Part shown: positions 7,011-9,846 of the stretch, one piece after another
Layout of the letters: the number at the start of each line of letters is the position of its first letter
Numbering within the stretch: the stretch's first letter is position 1
From: Rhodospirillaceae bacterium
GTDB taxonomy: Bacteria > Pseudomonadota > Alphaproteobacteria > UBA8366 > GCA-2717185
Length of the DNA: 9,846 nucleotides
Direction of reading: 5' to 3'
NCBI GenBank assembly: GCA_028817685.1
Contig: JAPPPC010000560.1
Coordinates: forward strand, 1 to 9,846
Notes under the pieces: model-generated
What the model was told of the DNA's origin: nothing
Databases searched by the model: none
The model's input: only the letters and a program-made list of their open reading frames with translations
Made by a program: the position numbers and the translations under genes

Positions 7011-7463
7011 ATGTCAGTGATAGGGGAAGGTAGCGAAGCCCCGGCGTTCTCGATGACCAACCAGGACGGCAACCCCGTCGCGTTGGGCGATTTCGCCGGC
7101 AAATACGTGCTTCTCTGGTGGTATCCCAAAGCCGATACCCCCGGATGAACGACTGAAGGCAAAGGGTTCCGTGATCGAATCCAAGAATTCAGCGACAACA
7201 ATGCGGTGATCCTGGGTGTCAGTTTCGACACGCCGGACGCCAACAAGAAGTTCAAGGAAAAGTTCGACTTTCCGTACGACCTGCTGAGCGACGAAGGCCG
7301 CTCCGACTCCATCGCCTTCGGTGCGGCGGATTCGGACTCACCGCGCCCGAGCCGCGTCTCCGTGCTGATCGGCCCGGACGGCAAGGTCGCCAAAGCCTAC
7401 GGCACGGTCAAACCGGCCGACCATCCGGACCAGGTGCTGAACGACCTGAAGGGCCTGTCGTAA
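7011..7463 (+). CDS. Selenocysteine-containing peroxiredoxin, PrxQ/BCP type (in-frame UGA = Sec46)
   Basis: A 150-residue thioredoxin-fold peroxiredoxin of the PrxQ/BCP (AhpC/TSA) family, which reduces H2O2 and organic hydroperoxides. Order of elements: GEGSEAPAFSMTNQDG start, LGDFAGKYVLLWWYPKADTPG, the active-site residue at codon 46, TTEGKGFRDRIQEF, VILGVSFDTPDANKKF, FPYDLLSDEGRSDSIAFGA, and RVSVLIGPDGKVAKAYGTVKPADHPDQVL. All are standard for the family. Codon 46 (7146-7148) is TGA exactly where the peroxidatic Cys of the TPGCTTE motif belongs, and the frame is otherwise clean to TAA at 7461-7463. This is read as selenocysteine, supported by a SECIS-like stem-loop downstream. The position of the PrxQ resolving Cys (five residues on) is Lys51, and there is no Cys anywhere, so a 1-Sec mechanism with an external thiol is inferred. 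AGAGGA at 7001-7006 precedes ATG by 4 nt. Automatic callers would likely give an 85-residue fragment from GTG 7206. The alternatives, a pseudogene or a sequencing error, are less likely. Confidence 0.87.
7146..7148 (+). other. In-frame UGA recoded as selenocysteine
   Basis: TGA occupies codon 46 of the peroxiredoxin, replacing the TGC/TGT of the peroxidatic cysteine in the context A-D-T-P-G-(U)-T-T-E. Both flanks are conserved, and there is no other stop or frameshift in the gene. Cys-to-Sec replacement at a redox-active position is the usual pattern for bacterial selenoproteins. Confidence 0.85.
7164..7182 (+). promoter_or_regulatory. Candidate bacterial SECIS element (stem-loop)
   Basis: GGGUUC (7164-7169) pairs with GAAUCC (7177-7182): six consecutive pairs, one of them G-U. 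They close a 7-nt loop CGUGAUC (7170-7176) with G at the second loop position. The stem begins 15 nt, and the loop 21 nt, after the TGA codon. Known bacterial SECIS hairpins sit within the coding sequence just after UGA, with a short apical stem and a conserved early loop G that SelB recognises; the geometry here fits. No longer lower stem was found by eye. SelB recognition is inference from geometry. Confidence 0.7.
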
Positions 7464-7488
7464 GACGGGACACCGGTTAGCGACGAAG

Positions 7489-7530
7489 CGGCTGCACCGG
7501 GCATGACGCGCCCTGTGCCGCCGTTTTTTT
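7489..7530 (+). terminator. Rho-independent terminator after the peroxiredoxin gene
   Basis: The arm 7489-7502 pairs with 7510-7523 as three 4-bp blocks (CGGC/GCCG, GCAC/GUGC, GGGC/GCCC) separated by two single mismatches, closing a 7-nt loop (7503-7509). Seven T residues follow directly (7524-7530). It lies 26 nt after the peroxiredoxin stop and 16 nt before the end of the convergent MmgE/PrpD gene. The T tract is on the plus strand only, so it ends the PAS_5-like/peroxiredoxin transcript. Confidence 0.88.
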
Positions 7531-7545
7531 ATCGAAGTCCCAGCA

Positions 7546-8931
7546 TCAGTCTGCTTGCAGCAGCGCCGTCAGATCCCGCACATCGTCTAGCGTCTCCAGA
7601 CCCAATACCATCTCCTCGATCGGCGCGATGCGGTCGCCGACCACCCGGCCCGCCAGGTCGCGGAACTTGGCCACGGCTTCGGCCTCCGGATAGGCTTCCG
7701 GCGCGCTGCCCAAACCCTTTGCCGGTTCGACATGCTGGGCCACGGCCGCGCCGGATTTCAGATTGATCGTGATGTGCTCGCCGCCGCCCTGGCGCGGGGC
7801 GTTCTCGTCGAGATGCACCGTGATACGGCGCGCCAGATCCCGCACCGCCGGGTCCTCGATCGCCGCTTCGGTATAGCGCGAAACCGTCAGCTCCCCGTCG
7901 GTCAACGCGGCCGCGATGCTGTAGGGCATGTTCATCTGCGCCTCGGTCACATTGCGCCCCTCGAACGGCCAGCCGCCATGCTCGACGAAGGCTTTCGCCC
8001 CGGTGATCCGCACCGACTCGACATCGTCGGCCGAGAAGCCTTCGCGCTGCTTCATCACCAGCACCGTGTTGACCGGCCCGTGGCAGCCGCCGACGCAGGG
8101 ATAGAGCTTGATGCGCACCCGCATGGTCTCGAACGTCTCGCCCAACCCGGCATTGATCTGCGCGATGTCGAAATCGTCGGTGCTTTGCGTAAAGGTCGTG
8201 CAGAAGCCGCCATAGGGCACCTCGAACACATCCTCAATGCCGGTAAAACCGCCCGACGCCAGCAGTCCCGCATAGACGCCGTTCTGGCAGGCGCGGCCAT
8301 GCTGCATGCGTTTCACCATGGCGCCGAACTGGGCCGCCATCAGCCCGCTGGCGCCCGATCCCGCGATACCGATCGCGTGTTCGGTCTGTTTCGCATCCAG
8401 GCCCAGCAGATTGGAAGAGGTTGCCGCGGAGGCAAAGCCGCCGACGATCGAGCCGCTGTGCCAGCCGCGCTCCAGCATCTCGCGCCCGCGCATGCACATC
8501 GCGGCGCGCGGCCCCGCCTCGCAGCCGGCGACGAAGGCGGTCAACACCTGCTTGCCCGTCGCTCCGCCGGCCTGCTCTGCCAGCGCCAGGGCCGCCGGGA
8601 TGGTGAGCGACTCGCAATGCAGCACGCCGGGATAGTGCACATCGTCGAGCTCGAATCCCTGGACCGCCGTCGCGTTGGCCAAGGCGGCATGCGGCGCCGA
8701 CAGCTTCACGTCGCGGCCCCAGACCGTGGCGGCCCCGTCGCCATCCAGCTTCGACAGCGCCCCGACCATGATTTCCGACCATTCCTTGGTCGCGCCATAC
8801 AGCCCGCAGCCGAGTCCGTCGAGGATCAGGAACTTCGCCCGTGCCACCACCTCGGCCGGAATATCCTCGAACCGTAATCCGGCGACGTAGGCCGCGAGAT
8901 CCTTCGTATAGGCGGGCGCGCCGGTATCCAT
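7546..8931 (-). CDS. MmgE/PrpD family protein (second of two)
   Basis: A 461-residue MmgE/PrpD family protein, only distantly like the one at 3316-4731. Family landmarks: RAKFLILDGLGCGLYG (residues 31-46), VQGFELDDVHYPGVLH (90-105), WHSGSIVGGFASAA (157-170), MVKRMQHGRACQNG (205-218), the core motif RIKLYPCVGGCHGPVNTVL (Lys275, Cys279, His284), MNMPYSIAAALTDGE, and the late D-x-LARRITVHLDE and GGGEHITINLKSG segments. The length is normal. ATG at 8931 has GGAGG at 8944-8940 with 8-nt spacing, and the ribosome site lies inside the 3' end of the upstream enolase-superfamily gene, whose stop is only 4 nt away. The pair is therefore one operon, which suggests the two enzymes work on the same acid substrate. 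Which dehydration, decarboxylation or isomerisation it performs cannot be read from the sequence. Confidence 0.93.
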   Translation of the reverse strand: MDTGAPAYTKDLAAYVAGLRFEDIPAEVVARAKFLILDGLGCGLYGATKEWSEIMVGALSKLDGDGAATVWGRDVKLSAPHAALANATAVQGFELDDVHYPGVLHCESLTIPAALALAEQAGGATGKQVLTAFVAGCEAGPRAAMCMRGREMLERGWHSGSIVGGFASAATSSNLLGLDAKQTEHAIGIAGSGASGLMAAQFGAMVKRMQHGRACQNGVYAGLLASGGFTGIEDVFEVPYGGFCTTFTQSTDDFDIAQINAGLGETFETMRVRIKLYPCVGGCHGPVNTVLVMKQREGFSADDVESVRITGAKAFVEHGGWPFEGRNVTEAQMNMPYSIAAALTDGELTVSRYTEAAIEDPAVRDLARRITVHLDENAPRQGGGEHITINLKSGAAVAQHVEPAKGLGSAPEAYPEAEAVAKFRDLAGRVVGDRIAPIEEMVLGLETLDDVRDLTALLQAD

Positions 8932-8935
8932 CGAT

Positions 8936-9846
8936 CTATCCTCCAGTGTATTCGGGTGTGACGCCGAGCCCAGGTTCGGTCGGCACCGTCATGTGTCCAT
9001 CGACGATCGGCGGCGGCGGTGCCACGTCCTGGGCGAAGAAGCGCGAGGTCCCGAAGCCGCAATCCGGCACCGGCGGACGGTGCAGGCTGGCGATATGCAG
9101 CGCCGCGGTGACGCCCACCGCCGTCTCGAGACTATTGGTTATCGTGCAGCGCACGCCCTGTGCGGCGGCCAGCCGGATGATTTCCACCGTGCGGTCCGGC
9201 CCGCCCAGCCGCTGCGGTTTGAGGATCAGCGCATCGACCGCGTCGGCCGCCAACAGGGCGCGGATCGAGTCCGCGTCGAGTGCCCCTTCGTCCGCCGCGA
9301 TCGGCACGACGCTTTCGCGCCGCACCTTCGCCAGGGCGGCATCATCGCCGGCGGGGATGGGCTGCTCCACATAGTCGATGCCGAAATCGGCGAAGTCCGA
9401 GAGATGTTCGGCCGCCCAGTCCGGATGCCACGCCTCGTTGGCGTCGAGCCGCAGCACCGCATCGGGCGCGGCGCGGCGAATCGCCCGCACACGGACCAGA
9501 TCGTCGCGGCGGGCCGCCCCGCATTTAATCTTCAACGTCCGGGCGCCTTCCGCGACCAGCCGCCGCGCGGTTTCCGCCGCTGCTTGAGGGTCGCCATCGG
9601 TCACCAAACCGTTGACGGGCACCCGTGCCACCGGTGTTTCATCATCCGCGGCGAGATAAGCAGAGAGTGATTGCCCAGCCGCCGCCGCTTGCGCCGACAG
9701 CCACGCCGTCGCGATGGCGCAGCGGATCCGTTCATAGGGGGAACGCGCGTCTACCTGGTCAAGGAAGTTGTCGTCGCGCGGATCAAGCCCGTCGACCACC
9801 GTTTGCGCCTCCGCAACCCGCGCCGGTCCATCGACGGTCTCGTGCG
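8936..9846 (-). CDS. Enolase-superfamily protein, muconate lactonizing enzyme subgroup (5' end cut by the window edge)
   Basis: The C-terminal roughly 300 residues of a mandelate racemase/muconate lactonizing enzyme family member; the frame is open through the right edge, and about 60-70 N-terminal residues (most of the capping domain) are missing. Numbering from GTG 9799 purely as a reference, the barrel shows the MLE-subgroup catalytic set: KIK with Lys90 and Lys92, metal ligands Asp119 (LDANEAW), Glu145 (VEQP) and Asp170 (ADEG), and the second base Lys194 (LILKPQRLGG). The late TNSLETAVGVTAALHIASL helix is typical of o-succinylbenzoate synthase and N-succinylamino acid racemase-like members. 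The C-terminal Asp-x-Asp of dipeptide epimerases was not seen. It ends with TAG (8938-8936), 4 nt before the second MmgE/PrpD gene, which it precedes in the operon. No menaquinone genes are visible, so a catabolic syn-elimination or racemase role is as plausible as MenC. Confidence 0.9.
   Translation of the reverse strand, partial: HETVDGPARVAEAQTVVDGLDPRDDNFLDQVDARSPYERIRCAIATAWLSAQAAAAGQSLSAYLAADDETPVARVPVNGLVTDGDPQAAAETARRLVAEGARTLKIKCGAARRDDLVRVRAIRRAAPDAVLRLDANEAWHPDWAAEHLSDFADFGIDYVEQPIPAGDDAALAKVRRESVVPIAADEGALDADSIRALLAADAVDALILKPQRLGGPDRTVEIIRLAAAQGVRCTITNSLETAVGVTAALHIASLHRPPVPDCGFGTSRFFAQDVAPPPPIVDGHMTVPTEPGLGVTPEYTGG

Noticed and set aside
7146..7148. Premature stop that would make the peroxiredoxin a pseudogene
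   Set aside because: The TGA is exactly at the peroxidatic Cys codon, no other lesion exists, codon pattern and conservation continue to the normal end, and a SECIS-like hairpin follows. A sequencing error cannot be fully excluded.
7155..7169. Alternative SECIS hairpin with GAA/UUC arms and a 9-nt loop
   Set aside because: Only 3 bp, and the loop would begin 9 nt after the UGA, too close. The 6-bp stem at 7164-7182 is better.
7732..8877. Long plus-strand open frame opposite the second MmgE/PrpD gene
   Set aside because: An antisense shadow produced by high GC; composition is biased to Arg/His/Ala and no family motif is seen.

Overview
The window looks like chromosomal DNA of a high-GC alphaproteobacterium, most likely of Rhodospirillales type. 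The base composition, the density of MmgE/PrpD, TauD, luciferase-like and HpcH/HpaI enzymes, and a stand-alone PAS_5-type (PF07310-like) protein all suggest this. That is inference from gene content; no rRNA or other marker gene is present. No tRNA, insertion sequence, CRISPR array or phage gene was seen.

Layout from left to right. Positions 1-1064 (minus): a two-gene operon with a NIPSNAP-family protein followed by an HpcH/HpaI aldolase cut by the left edge. Positions 1212-2168 (plus): a small secreted metal-handling pair, a DUF2946-like Cys/His protein followed by a PCu(A)C-type copper chaperone with a His-rich tail. Position 2178-3191 (minus): a luciferase-like flavin oxidoreductase. Positions 3316-4731 (plus): a first MmgE/PrpD protein, whose stop codon abuts the stop of the next convergent gene. 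Positions 4732-6236 (minus): a TauD/TfdA dioxygenase followed by a SAM methyltransferase. Positions 6383-7463 (plus): a PAS_5-like protein followed by a peroxiredoxin, closed by a strong rho-independent terminator at 7489-7530. Positions 7546-9846 (minus): an enolase-superfamily protein, cut by the right edge, followed by a second MmgE/PrpD protein.

The most interesting item is the peroxiredoxin at 7011-7463. Its peroxidatic cysteine codon is an in-frame TGA (7146-7148) inside an otherwise perfect PrxQ/BCP active-site motif. The frame stays open and conserved to the end. A 6-bp stem with a 7-nt loop carrying G at loop position 2 lies 15 nt after the TGA (7164-7182), which is what a bacterial SECIS element should look like. 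The protein has no cysteine at all, so it would be a 1-Sec peroxiredoxin. Standard gene calling would split or truncate it.

The other genes form short, separately oriented transcription units of small-molecule catabolism (aldolase, decarboxylase/dehydratase-like PrpD proteins, enolase-superfamily enzyme, 2-oxoglutarate dioxygenase, flavin monooxygenase). Their substrates cannot be read from the sequence.
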